This document shows positions 9,701-19,759 of a stretch of 64,000 nucleotides of DNA, piece by piece (positions within the stretch are counted from its first letter, which is position 1; the number at the start of each line of letters is the position of its first letter). Under the pieces are notes generated by a model. It was not told the origin of the DNA. It saw only the letters and a list, made by a program, of their open reading frames with translations, and made no database searches. Origin of the DNA: Penium margaritaceum. Its lineage: Eukaryota; Streptophyta; Zygnematophyceae; Desmidiales; Peniaceae. The position numbers were made by a program, and so were the translations under genes. The stretch covers positions 110,859 through 174,858 of the forward strand of contig SZWC01003863.1 in assembly GCA_023375785.1 (NCBI GenBank). The letters run 5' to 3'.

Positions 9701-10570
9701 ATCCCTACGTATGTAGTCACTCCTCTCCATGTCCCCTGTGAAGAGGTACTCAGGAACAACCTGTGGTGTGGTGTCATTGGACAATGCCTCACGGACGGCA
9801 GTGACATAAGTCTCCTCCTCACTAATGAGGGAATAAATCTGGTCTTCCTCAGCTCGGCATCTCAAACAAGGATGACTGGGTGTTGATGGTGCCGATGTGG
9901 TAGATGTAGTAGATGTTATAGATGATGTTGACGACGTGAATACAGTTGACACAACGGATGCACCTGGTGCTACTGATGCATCTTGTGCTACCGATGCAGT
10001 AGGTACATCTGATGCTGCTGGTGCTATAGATGATGTTGACGACGTGAATACAGTTGACACAACGGATGCACCTGGTGCTACTGATGCATCTTGTGCTACC
10101 GATGCAGTAGGTACATCTGATGCTGCTGGTGCTATAGATGATGTCAATGTAGCAAATGCAGTTGATGCTCCAAATGGTAATTCTCTAGGAGATGTAGGTG
10201 ATGTCGCTGATGCAACTGTTACTACTGAAGATGATGATGCTAGAGACGGAGAAAATGATGTAGATGCAACTGACATTGGTGTACTTGATGATCTTGAAGA
10301 TGTTGACACTGTCCATGCACATGTACGTAATGAAGACGTTGACAGCAGTGGTGAAAGTGGTGCACCTGGTGGAGATGATGTGGGTAATTCAACCAATGTC
10401 GTGAGCATAGCTGATATAGAAGTTGAAGGCACTGTAGAGGCAGCTAATGCAGCTGATGTTGTCGACACTGAGGATGTTGTAGCCAAAGTCACAGGCACTT
10501 CCATAGTACATGATGCTACCAAAGGTGTCGATGGAGCTAGTGGAGTTGATGTAACAGATGGAGCTAACAT
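9674..10570 (-). CDS. Ser/Thr/Ala-rich open frame in Cop-N (unknown function)
   Basis: A 298-residue minus-strand frame made mostly of Ser, Thr, Ala, Val and Pro. Its C-terminus is more complex and charged (HPCLRCRAEEDQIYSLISEE, then VREALSNDTTPQVVPEYLFT), so it looks like a real protein end. The plus strand of the same region is also open for 225 residues (9897-10574, Asp/Ala/Val-rich). This is a by-product of a GATGNN-type hexamer repeat that avoids stops on both strands. I favour the minus strand because it agrees with the element's direction and has the non-repetitive charged tail. No family recognised. Similar Ser/Thr-rich frames lie upstream in Cop-N (11014-11427) and in Cop-H (33975-34259). 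It may be a decayed Gag-like or extra protein of this element group. Confidence 0.35.
   Translation of the reverse strand: MLAPSVTSTPLAPSTPLVASCTMEVPVTLATTSSVSTTSAALAASTVPSTSISAMLTTLVELPTSSPPGAPLSPLLSTSSLRTCAWTVSTSSRSSSTPMSVASTSFSPSLASSSSVVTVASATSPTSPRELPFGASTAFATLTSSIAPAASDVPTASVAQDASVAPGASVVSTVFTSSTSSIAPAASDVPTASVAQDASVAPGASVVSTVFTSSTSSITSTTSTTSAPSTPSHPCLRCRAEEDQIYSLISEEETYVTAVREALSNDTTPQVVPEYLFTGDMERSDYIRRDRKCEQRDA
9917..10132. repeat. two identical 108-bp tandem units
   Basis: Units 9917-10024 and 10025-10132 are identical by eye and encode 36 residues each in frame on both strands. The surrounding GATGNN-like sequence is more diverged. The exact identity implies a recent duplication, or homogenisation, in otherwise decayed DNA. 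Confidence 0.85.
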
Positions 10571-11800
10571 ATAAGATGGATTTGGGAGTCCGAATGACGG
10601 TGTAGCTGAAGTTGTGGGTGCTGTAGGTGATGCTGATGCTCATGCTGCTGATGTTGCAGGAGCAGCAGATGGAGCAACTGCAATAGGTACTACAGCTATC
10701 AAAGCTGATACAGCTGCGCCCTGTAAACAAACCAGGTGTTGTAGATGAGACTGATGTTGATGGTGTAGATGAAGCTATGGATGTTGCAGATGACGTTGAT
10801 GCTACTGATGATGTTGAAGGAGCAGATGGAGCAAATGATGCACCTCGTGCAGCTGTCAGAGATAATGTAGCTGGTGTTGTAAAGAAGGCAGGTACTGTAG
10901 ATGAGACCAATGCTGACGGTGTAGATGAAGCTTTGGATGCTGCAGATGATGCTGTTGCTACCAAGGCTATAGATGCTACAGAGAATGCTAATGGCGGAGA
11001 TGCACCAGAAGCACTAGGTGGAGTACCTACCTAGTGCTGGAACTATAGATGATGCAAAAAGTGTGGATGTAGATAGTGTCGATGAGGCTGATGCTACCAA
11101 TGGTACTGAAGTTTTAGATGTTGTAAAGAACGCGAATGCCATCGATGTAGTAGATGTAGTAGATGGAACAGCTGGTGTAACTGGTACTGCTGTCATAGCT
11201 GATACAACTGGAAATGTAGACAGTGTGGATGAGGCTGATTCTGTTGCTGCGAATGGACCTAATACAACTGATGCAGCACTAGGTGTTCCCGCTTCACTCG
11301 CATCCTCAGTGCTCACTGTCACAGTCGATGTCGAAGTGGACGGATGCACACATCCCCCCTCGACCGGTGCAATGATAGAAGTCGGTGGAGATGAATATGT
11401 ATCAGAGACGAGACGGACATGACACACTGGGCACTGAAATTTTTCTCAAGCATGAGGCTGACTGATGAAGGTAGTACAAAGTGGCTCAACCACTGGGAGC
11501 ATGACGCCAGTGGGGCGAAGGATGGAGAGAATAGTTGCAGACTGAGATGGAAGGTCTGGTGCAGCTAGAGAAGGTCCCTTAGAGGAAGATGAAGAAGATG
11601 AAGGGGATAAAGGAGATAAAGACAATGGTGGAGAAGAAGAATCAAGCTCGTCCAAGAAGAGGTGGCCCTTGAGCTCCTCCATCATTTGCCGCAAACTATG
11701 GTGCTCGGTGTACAAGATCGCCAAAGGGCCGGTGAGGGGAACGGATGCATCAAGCAGGTCTGCCTGCTGTGGTGAGTGGGGAAATACACGGGGTTGGAGT
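10571..11800 (-). pseudogene. upstream part of Ser/Thr-rich frames of Cop-N
   Basis: The minus strand continues the low-complexity coding pattern in several frames (10389-10964, 11014-11427, 11446-11800). Near 11800 it has a helical charged stretch (TEHHSLRQMMEELKGHLFLD), then Ser/Pro runs (LSPLSPSSSSSSSK). Just after a stop comes KFQCPVCHVRLVSDTY with a CxxC pair at about 11420-11445. Before the Cop-3 insertion this was joined to the frame at 18080-18326: an open reading crosses the junction (ALLRGLHPDS, then NPVYFPTHHS). Not recognised. It could be a highly diverged gag or an accessory protein, but several stops separate the parts. Confidence 0.4.
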
Positions 11801-12763
11801 TGTCGGGAAATCCGCGTGGTGTGGTCTGACGTTGGTCTGATCATCTCTTGGTGGTTCACGTCTTCTGTTTTGGGCGAATCTGAGACTGAGCATGAGCCCT
11901 CTGGTCGCCTCCCGCTATGTGAGCAGGAATTTAGAGACAGTCAATTTCCAAAGGTAACAACGGCATTTTGCGTTAGTTTTTTAACATGAACATTATCAGA
12001 ACATTTATAGGGCTATTCATGAGCTTTTCAACACACCAAACTGCACACGATTCGGCCAAGTGTAGCCCAAGTTACGCTTGCCGAAGCGCAGGTCTCACCC
12101 ACCTCATAAACGCTTAATGCTTCCATGGCGCGCACACGCCGTGGCACCTTCCTTCACGGGCGAAGCGCCTTTCCCAAGGCGCAGATCCCATTGCACGTGA
12201 TGTAGGAGTCCCCTGCACTCTTTTGACACACCTCCCCCACTTTTGGATCGAGTTTGGTGATGGGGTGTGAAGAGGTTTGAAACCTGTCCGCAGACTTGCA
12301 GTCAGAATTTCGACGAAGTCCCCGAGTAACAAAATGTACTACTGAGTTTCTAACGCAGAGCCAGGATTTTGGCGAAGTCCCTCAGTAACAAACTGCAGTA
12401 CAGGATCCGGTGGATTATCCACCGGACGCCTCGGCAGACCTTCCGGAGCAAAATCTCCAGATGGTACTTTTGTTACTCGGTCCAGTCGATTATCCACCGG
12501 AAATCGAGTCGCAGCCGGCTCCCAGAGCCACCGCGCACATCCCAACTTTGGGAGGCCATATCTCCCTCAGTACTTGTCCGATTCCGGTGAAACAACTTCC
12601 ACCGGATCCAGCACCTTGTCCACTTTAAGGGGAAATCATCCATTTTAGGATCCGAGCAATCCTCAAGCCGCTAGATCCGTCGGTGCGGATTTTCCTTTTT
12701 CTGGCAGCTCGTCGGCGCCTCCCAATGCCGCGCTTGGGCAAGCGGAGGGGCAACTTTTCAACA
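11801..12763 (-). repeat. Cop-3 3' LTR
   Basis: 963 bp. It starts TGTTGAAAAG at 12763 and ends CCCGACA at 11801 on the minus strand, and pairs with 17137-18074. The outer flank is GGAGT. Confidence 0.92.
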
Positions 12764-12774
12764 TTCTCCCCCTT
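12764..12774 (-). other. polypurine tract of Cop-3
   Basis: The minus strand reads AAGGGGGAGAA immediately before the 3' LTR start. Confidence 0.85.
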
Positions 12775-12806
12775 GCACCTGCCATGCCCGCTACTCCTGC
12801 TTGCTC

Positions 12807-13530
12807 TCACTTATCTTCCGCTGCACCCTCCAGCCCATCATAGCTGGTTATCCCAAGCCGGGCCACGCTCATTGCGTGCCTGTCCGCGGGTTGCGCTTTG
12901 GTCAAGCAATCCACAAGCATGTTGTGTGTGCTGCAATGCTGTAGCACCACCTGCTCCGTCTCAACCATGTCTCGTGCGTAGTGATAATGCATGTCAATGT
13001 GTGTCGTCCTCCTGTGCTGCATCGGGCTGTTGGTCAACGAAATGGAGCCGGTGTTGTCCTCTTGCACCACCGTAGGCTCCTGCTACGGCATGCCCAGCTC
13101 CTCCAGCACCCTACAGAGCCACACCGCCTCCTTGACCACCTCGGCCAGCGTGATGTACTCTACTTCCATTGTGGAGGTGGTTTCGCAGTCCTCCTTCCTG
13201 CTACACCATGAGACGGCTGCACCAGCAAGGAAGAAGACGTAGCCGGATGTGGACTTCCGCTTGTCCACATCTCCAGCGTAGTCTACATCTGTGTAGCAGA
13301 CCAGATGCAAAGGGTCTGCCCGCCCTTTGCCGTCGAACCTCAGAAGTGCGTGATGCATTGCCAACATGTAGCGGAGGATGCGCTTGACCGCCTGCCAGTG
13401 TAGTGGTCCTGGATCGGCCACGCACCTGCTCACTTGGCCCACCGCGTAGGTCAGGTCAGGTCGAGTCGCCACCATGGCGTACATGAGGCTGCCCACTGCC
13501 GATTGGTAGGGCACCCCTACCATATCCTTC
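12807..13530 (-). pseudogene. Cop-3 RNase H
   Basis: The minus strand from about 13523 gives PYQSAVGSLMYAMVATRPDL (start of the RNase H/connection region), then CYTDVDYAGDVDKRKSTSGY, where the family has SDADWAG, and VSWCSRKEDCETTSTMEVEY and EAVWLCRVLEELG. The last third (QEDNTGSISLTNSP, RRTTHIDMHYHYARDMVE) follows after a frame break near 13075. The C-terminal frame ends 33 bases before the polypurine tract. The domain is complete in length, with several substitutions at normally conserved positions. Confidence 0.88.
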
Positions 13531-13636
13531 CGCTCTTCCTTTTTTTTTCCTGCACCATTGTCGCACTCAGTTCACAGGTCGTGGAGACGGGTTTGCACAC
13601 TGGTTTGCAGTCCTCCATGCCGTACCGCTTCAGCAC

Positions 13637-14440
13637 CTAGGCCACGTATTTGGCTTGTCCCAGCTCAAGCGTGCGCACCCTCTGGTTTTGCGTAATGCTT
13701 TCCGCGAGGTAGAACTCCAGCTCCCCCATGTCAGACATCTGGAACCTGCTGCTCAGCTGCTCTTTCAGCTGTTGTAGGCTCTGCAGGTCTGAGGAGCACA
13801 AGATCAGATCGTCCACATAGAGTGGGACGATCTGATGGAGCTTCTTGTTACACCGCATATACATGCCTTGATCCGCCTCACAGCGCTTGAAGCTGAGTTG
13901 TACCATGAAGCTGTCCATCTGTTGGTACCAGCATCGGGCGATTGTTTTAGCCGGTACATGCACTTTTGCAGCTTGCACACCTTGCCCTCCAGTGCCTCCA
14001 ACCACTCCGGCACCTCCATGTAAATGTCTTTGACAATGATGTCGTTGAGGAAGGCCGTCTTTACGTCCACCTGGTGGAGCTCCATATCCTTTACGGCTGC
14101 CACCACAAGGATCGCCCGGATGCTTGTGAACTTGGTCTCAGGGGTAAACGTCTCATCCTAGTGCTCGCCCTTAGGCAATGCGTACCCCTTTGCTACAAGC
14201 TGCGACTTGTACTTGTCCACCACACCTTCTTTCGTGAACTTGGTCTTGAAGACCCACTTGGAGCCGATGACCTTGGCGTCTTTTGGCCTGTCAACCAACC
14301 CCCACGTGTCATTTTCAGCAATGGACGCCAACTCTGACTTAATGGCGGCGTCCCACTGCTTCCCCTCAGGCTGCACAAGTGCCTCTTGCACAGTTTTTGG
14401 CTCCGTTAATTCAGCCAGCATGCACCGCATCATGCCGATC
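13637..14440 (-). pseudogene. Cop-3 reverse transcriptase
   Basis: All RT blocks are present but spread over three frames: EGKQWDAAIKSELASIAEND, GSKWVFKTKFTKEGVVDKYK and LVAKGYA near 14160-14430; ELHQVDVKTAFLNDIIVKDI and MYRLKQSPDAG near 13900-14070; and the catalytic PLYVDDLILCSSD with YVDD at 13808-13819. SDMGELEFYLAESI follows. Frameshifts near 13940 and 14110 break it. Otherwise it is one of the better preserved RTs in the window. Confidence 0.88.
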
Positions 14441-15057
14441 CATCAACCGGTGCCTGCGTCAAAACGCTTCCCCGCTCTCAACTGCCTCCCGCTATGGCGC
14501 AGCAGTTTTGGTGGCGTCTCGTCGCTTTGCTGCAACCCTTCCGACTATGCCCGCTCTGGTAAATCATGGACCAGATGGCTCCCCGAGGATCTCTCCCGCT
14601 CCAGCAAATCATCGACCGGACAGGCGGCGCGTCCGGAGGATTTTTCTCCGACGCCCGACGCGAACTCCGCCGAGAGTGCTCGCTCCAGCATCCGAGGTGC
14701 CTCCTTCGACTGATCATTCCGCCGGATCTCCAGCCCAGCTTCATCTTTGTCGGAGTCCTCCACATCGGCTGCTGCACCTACTGCACCGCCGTGCTCCGAC
14801 AATGCATCATCGACCTCCGCGTCTGCCGGCTCCTCCTCATAGTCAAGGAGCTGGAACCACTCCCCCTGTTTTGGAGTATTCTCGACGCTCATGTTGTTGC
14901 TGCTGCTGTTGAAACTGTGCTGCTCGTCAAACTCGACGTCACGGCTGCGGATGATCTCTTGCGTACATGGGTCACAGAGCCGGTACGCCTTTTGCACACT
15001 CCCGTAGCCGAGGAATAGGCACGACTTTGCCCGCAGTTCCAGCTTGCTATCGCGTCG
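14441..15057 (-). pseudogene. Cop-3 integrase-RT linker
   Basis: Variable acidic linker between integrase and RT. The minus strand from 14997 reads KAYRLCDPCTQEIIRSRDVE (the usual RLxDxxTxKxxxSRDVxF motif after copia integrase) and EEPADAEVDDALSEHGGAVG, then low-complexity charged sequence. It is in frame for 150 residues. Confidence 0.8.
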
Positions 15058-15830
15058 CTACGCCGCCTGCACCATCGTGTGCGCCTTGCACCCGAACACC
15101 TTCAGGTGCGCCACGTTTGGCCTGCGCCCGCTCCAAACCTCCTGTGGCATCTTCCAGCCGCCCTTACCCTTCAGCACCGCTGTTGGGGTGATGTTGATGG
15201 TGTAGCTCGTTGTACGCACAGTTTCTGCCCAGAACCCTCGTGGTAACTCCGCATCCATAAGCATGGTCCGTACCATGTTTACCAGCGTCTGGTTCGCTCG
15301 CTCCGCCACTCTGTTGGACTGTGGCGAGTACGGCATAGTGGGTTCCCACTTGATGCCCTGCTGCTTCATCCACCCGCTGCAGCCCACGTACTCTCCGCCA
15401 TTTTTGCTGCGTAATGCTCTGACCTTCCGGCCAGTCTGCCTCTCCACCGCTGCAACGTACTCCTTCAGCGGGTGCAGGACCTCGCCCTTGCGCTTCATGA
15501 AGTACACGTAGAGCTTCTTGCTACAGTCATCAATAAAGGTGACGAAGTATCTCAAGCCGTTGCTTGATGGTGTTTTGAATGGTCCGCACACGTCGCTATC
15601 CATGACCTCCAGCAGGTCCTTTACACGAGCCTCGTTTTCGTTCAACGACTTCGCTGTGCCTTGCCCAAAATGCAAGGCTCGTAGTATCTGCTGCCGCATC
15701 TGCTGCACCGTCGATGACGAGGCCGTGCACCATGTCGCATTTCGCCATCTCCTTAACGGTTGCGGACGCCGAATACACCAATCGTCGGTGCTAGAGCTCC
15801 AGATCAGCGCTTCCTCCCTTGGCCATGTTG
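15058..15830 (-). pseudogene. Cop-3 integrase
   Basis: Copia integrase core plus C-terminal part. The first catalytic Asp is present (MDSDVCGPF). The family motif RSDNGGEY reads RSKNGGEYVG, so the second catalytic Asp is replaced by Lys. The catalytic Glu is present (SNRVAERANQTLVNMVRTM). The end is typical (VAHLKVFGCKAH). The zinc-binding N-terminal part is disrupted: a Trp-His-type pre-integrase stretch (YSASATVKEMAKCDMVHGL) lies in a different frame at about 15700-15790. The element could not have integrated with this protein. Confidence 0.88.
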
Positions 15831-15841
15831 ACGACGCACTC

Positions 15842-16240
15842 CTACGAGTCTGCTTCATCCGATGCCGCGGAGACCACCTTGGTCTCCACAATGTAGAGAC
15901 CGCCCTCTCGCTTTGCCTCCAGCACGACCTCGTCGTCGCCGTCGATGCGCACCACTGCGCCTTTCCTGCAGAAGAGCACCTCATACCCCTTGTCGGTGAA
16001 GCGGCTGACACTCAAAATGTCAGCCAGGCCGGGGACATGTTGTACATCACGGATTGTGTATAGCTCCTTAGCGCCCACCACGACTTCCACCTCCACGTCG
16101 CCTTGGCCGGCCGCCGGCTAGACTTTGTCGTTTGCGACTACCATTACCTTGGAGGAATTCTCGTAGGTGACGAACCCTACCTTCTCGACTTAGGTGTGCT
16201 CTTCGGCCCCGGAATCCAGGCACCGCCTGTTGGCCTTCTT
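15842..16240 (-). pseudogene. Cop-3 aspartic protease
   Basis: The active-site motif RRCLDSGAEEHT is intact (DSGA at 16205-16216). A stop follows, then in the next frame VEVVVGAKELYTIRDVQHVP and GLADILSVSRFTDKG, characteristic of the copia protease C-terminal half and spacer. Another stop lies between the two parts near 16120. Confidence 0.85.
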
Positions 16241-17135
16241 GAGGAAGTGGTTCTTGTTGCCGTTGAGCGACCTGCCCTTGCTGTTTTTGTCGCCGGTCTT
16301 CGCCTCCTCCGGGCACTCACGGGCCCAATGGCCCTCCTTGCCGCAATTGCGGCATGCACCTTTCTTGGAGCCTTCTTGATGCCGCCTCTTCTGCCGCTTC
16401 CTTTGCCCCCGCTTCTACTACCACACGTTTTGGTGACGAGGGCCGATGAGGAAGATAAGGACTCCTTGCATCTCCAACGTTGCACCTCATTGCGGATGTA
16501 CTCTGCGACCACGCCATAGGTGAGCTTGTCCTTCGACCATCCTCCAAGAACGATGATGAGTGGACCCCAACTGTCAGATAGGGCCATGAGGACGGCCATC
16601 GCCAAGAGCTGTATGCCAATTTTTCACCCCATGTCGTTGCATTGTGAGGCGAGCGAATCCATCTACTACATGGAGGAGATGACATCATCTCCCTCCTCGA
16701 TTCTCACTGTCAGGAGCCGCTTCATCGCGAAGATTTTGTTCGCGAGCGACTTGGATTGGTGGATGGCGCAAGCTTGTAGCCTTGGAAGTAGCCCCACTGC
16801 AACTGAACTGTCCCGGACACCAGGAGCATGAGCGCCTCCCTTTCAAAGGCCTGCTTCTCTGCGTCCTCAGTAGTCGCCTCTACGAGCACCTCCTTTCCTA
16901 ACATGACGTCCATCAGCTCCTTATGCGCAAGGTGTAGCTCAAACTGCCACCTCCATAGCCCAAAGCCCGGGCTGCCCGCATACTTCTCAATGGGCTGCAT
17001 CTCCCTCTGCACCATTTGCGCAGCTTCTACTCCGACTGGCTCTCGGAACTTCACGACGACGTCCAGGATGACGATCCCGTGCGCTGCGGAAGACGTGAAC
17101 GTTGGAGACGATCAAACTTGTGGGCCCATGACCCT
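16241..17135 (-). pseudogene. Cop-3 gag with zinc knuckle
   Basis: From about 17090 the minus strand reads SSAAHGIVILDVVVKFREPV, VEAAQMVQREMQPIEKYAG and ELHLAHKELMDVMLGKE, a recognisable copia gag N-terminus. The intact knuckle CRNCGKEGHWAREC is at 16313-16354. The first ATG after the LTR (near 17130) is followed by a stop after five codons, and comparison with Cop-4 suggests the true start was a decayed ATG near 17096. Two further frame breaks lie near 16720 and 16600. Confidence 0.85.
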
Positions 17136-17136
17136 T

Positions 17137-18074
17137 TGTCGGGAAATCTGCATGGTGCGGTCTGACGTTGGTCTGATCGTCTCTTGGTGGTTCACGTCTT
17201 CTGTTCTGGGCGAATCTGAGACTGAGCGTGAGCTTTCTGGTTGCCTCCCGCCATGTGAGAAGGAATTCAAAGACAGTTAGTTTGCAAATGGAATAACGGC
17301 ATTTTTTGTTAGTTTTTATAGGGCTATTCATGAGCTTTCCAACGCACCAAACGGCGTGCGATTCGGCCAAGCGTAGCCCAAGTTACGCTTGCCGAAGCGC
17401 AGGTATCACCCACCACAGAAACGCCTAACGCTTCCATGACACGCACACGCCGTGGCGCCTTCCTTTACGTGCGAAGAGCCTTTCCCAAGGCACAGATCCC
17501 ATTGCACGTGGTGTGGGGTTCCCTTACACTGTTTTGACACACATCCCCCACTTTTGGGTCGAGTTTGGTGATGGGGTGTGACGAGGTTTGAAACCTATCC
17601 GCGGACCTGTAGTCGGAATTTTGAGGAAGTCCCCGAGTAACAAAACGTACTACTGAGTTCCGGACACCGAGCCAGGATTTTGGCTAGGTCCCTCAGTAAC
17701 AAACTGCAGTAAAGGATTCGGTACATTATCCACCAGACGCCTCGGCAGACCTTCCGGAGCAAAATTTCCAGATGGTACTTTTGTTACTCGGTCCGGTCAA
17801 TTATCCACCTGAAATTGAGTCGCAGCCGGCTCCCAGAGCCACCAAACATGCCCCAACTTTGGGAGGTCATATCTCCCTCGATACTTGTCCGATTCTGGTG
17901 AAACAACTTCCAACGGATTCAGCGATTCATCAAATTTAAGAGGCAGTCATCCATTTTATGATCAGAGCAATTCTCAAGCCGCTAGATCCACCGGTAAGGA
18001 TATTCTTCTTTCTGGCGGCTCGTCGGCGCCTCCCGGCGCCGCGCTTGGGCATGCGGAGGGGCAACTTTTCAACA
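17137..18074 (-). repeat. Cop-3 5' LTR
   Basis: 938 bp, the same ends as the 3' LTR, with outer flank GGAGT at 18075-18079. Downstream on the minus strand the bases are AAGGGTCATGGGCC. The matching position in Cop-4 is ATGGTTCAAGGGCC, so the primer-binding site of this family is not the initiator-Met type. Confidence 0.92.
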
Positions 18075-18079
18075 GGAGT

Positions 18080-19747
18080 CAGGGTGCAAGCCCCTCAGTA
18101 GGGCGCCGATGACATTGATGCCAACCGTGGCATCCACCCTCATAAAATTCGTAGGCAAATCCACGGAGAAGTGGCTCCTACTATGGAAGGAGAGAATCAA
18201 TCCTCTGAATATCAAGTGAGTGAGGATGGAGAATGTCGTATCCTGGCGGTTCAGAGACCAACCACGGGAGGGCTGGCCAGCTACGTCATGTAGAGGTGGT
18301 GCTTGCGTCCTCATCACAACCATCAAATGGGGCCGCTGATGCGGATGAGTGTGAAGAAGGATATCTCTTGGTGGTGATGAGAATGACTAAGGAGAAAACT
18401 GGTCAAAAGGTGGAGGTAGTCTGATCACCATGCTGTCAGGCTGATGACACAGATTGATGTGGAGAGTGCCTGCTTGAAGCAGTGTAGAAGCCGACTACCG
18501 AGGAGGCTAGCCAGGGTACTCATGAGAGTGTGATGCCAGAGGCCGGGTCAGTGTGTTGGTAGGCTGATGACCCGACAAGGCAGGAAGAACGCTCTGTCCT
18601 AGTGGTGAAGCAACTGACCACAAAAGGGACTGGCCGGCAACACCATGGGGTAGTAGAGCCGGTGGGAGGTTCACCGTGCCTGGAGAAAACTGATGGTGAA
18701 AGTGAATGCAGGATGCGCTGCCTCCTGATTGTGCAGAAATAATGCAAGGGAGAACATGGCCAGGGATGTCTGAAGGTCGCTGATGAAGAAGGTGAGGGTG
18801 CACAACATATCACTAGGTGATGGCCCCGGCCATGAAAACATCATGCCTAGAGGGGACCAGGGACGAGGTTTGAGGTTGACAGACATCGTCTCAACAGGTC
18901 CAACGTGGAACACATCGAACATTCTTCTTTCTTTTGCTTTAATGAAGACTGGGAAGAGGGTCACTAAAGCGAGTTAGGAGGTAAGTAGATCCAAAAGAAA
19001 AAAGAGAAAAAATCTCTATCGAAGAGGGATAGAAAACTTAGAGGAGAATTTGTTCCTCATCAACCCCTTTGTAAATCAAGTACCCTCTTCTTTTCTTGAG
19101 TAACCAGGTCATTTTTTTCTTATATAGGGCCTTCCTCCGGTTTGAATTCGACAGGAGGTCTCGCAAGGGACACCACCCACTTTTGCGATGTCGCCATGCA
19201 CTGAAGTGCGTGGTCTCGCGCTCCTCGTGATGTCAACAGGTGAAGTCTGTTGGAAGTCTTGACTTCGAGGTTGCCGATGACATACCAGAGGGGCGCCGAC
19301 TGGGTGAGAGAGGGAGAGAGGGAGTCAGCGCTGGAGAGGCTAGGCACAGACGCCAGCAGGATGCAGCCCACCGCTGTTGCTGCAAGATGCAGCTATTTCC
19401 AATACTACCTGTTGCTCGTTTGCTACTGTGCACTGGGCCCTATTGCTATAAAAAGCAGTTGCGGCTGCTTGCTGTTGATGCTATTGTGCAACGCTACATG
19501 CTACTCGTGTTTGTGGAGCAAAATGCACAGTGAAATCAGCCTGCTATATTTGCAAACACAGTTTTGTACGGCTGCTGCTACTGTTGGATGCACACATACA
19601 AAATGCTATTGTTGCAAGCTACATAATGCTGCTACTACTACTCCCGCTAGTAGTCACACAAGCTGCAAAATGCTGCTACTATTGCTTGCTACTCGTGTGC
19701 TACACATTGGTGAGATTGTGAGATGCTATCTCACGTGGCCCCCCTGT
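18080..19747 (-). other. Cop-N leader and 5' internal region
   Basis: On the minus strand this runs from the PBS downward. First comes a GCT/CAG-rich stretch (about 19370-19720). Next is a segment without features, and then broken Pro/Ser/His-rich frames between 18500 and 19000. Last is an open frame (18326 to 18080) with VDLPTNFMRVDATVGINVIG that once continued across the Cop-3 site. No gag, protease or other known domain is visible. The same layout, PBS then triplet-rich leader, occurs in Cop-2 and Cop-H. Confidence 0.5.
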
Positions 19748-19759
19748 ACTCTGATACCA
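19748..19759 (-). other. primer-binding site of Cop-N
   Basis: The minus strand reads TGGTATCAGAGT, 11 of 12 bases to the plant initiator-Met site, with no spacer after the LTR end GGCA. Confidence 0.85.

Larger units (their letters stand above)
11801..18074 (-). mobile_element. Cop-3: structurally complete copia element in Cop-N
   Basis: 6274 bp, flanked by the identical 5-bp duplication GGAGT (11796-11800 and 18075-18079). Both LTRs are full length and begin TGTTGAAAAGTTG and end TTTCCCGACA on the minus strand. Between them lie gag with a zinc knuckle, protease (DSGA intact), integrase, RT (YVDD intact), RNase H and a polypurine tract, in standard copia order. The LTRs differ by about one base in ten over the first 150 by eye, plus indels, so it is not recent. 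Frameshifts and a lost integrase Asp make it non-autonomous. It splits a Cop-N open frame. A truncated relative (Cop-4) lies at 39560-40430. Confidence 0.92.

Noticed and set aside
9897-10574. 225-codon Asp/Ala/Val-rich plus-strand frame as a host gene
   Set aside because: It is the opposite reading of a hexamer repeat that leaves both strands open. It has no domain, no flanking gene signals, and lies inside a minus-strand element.
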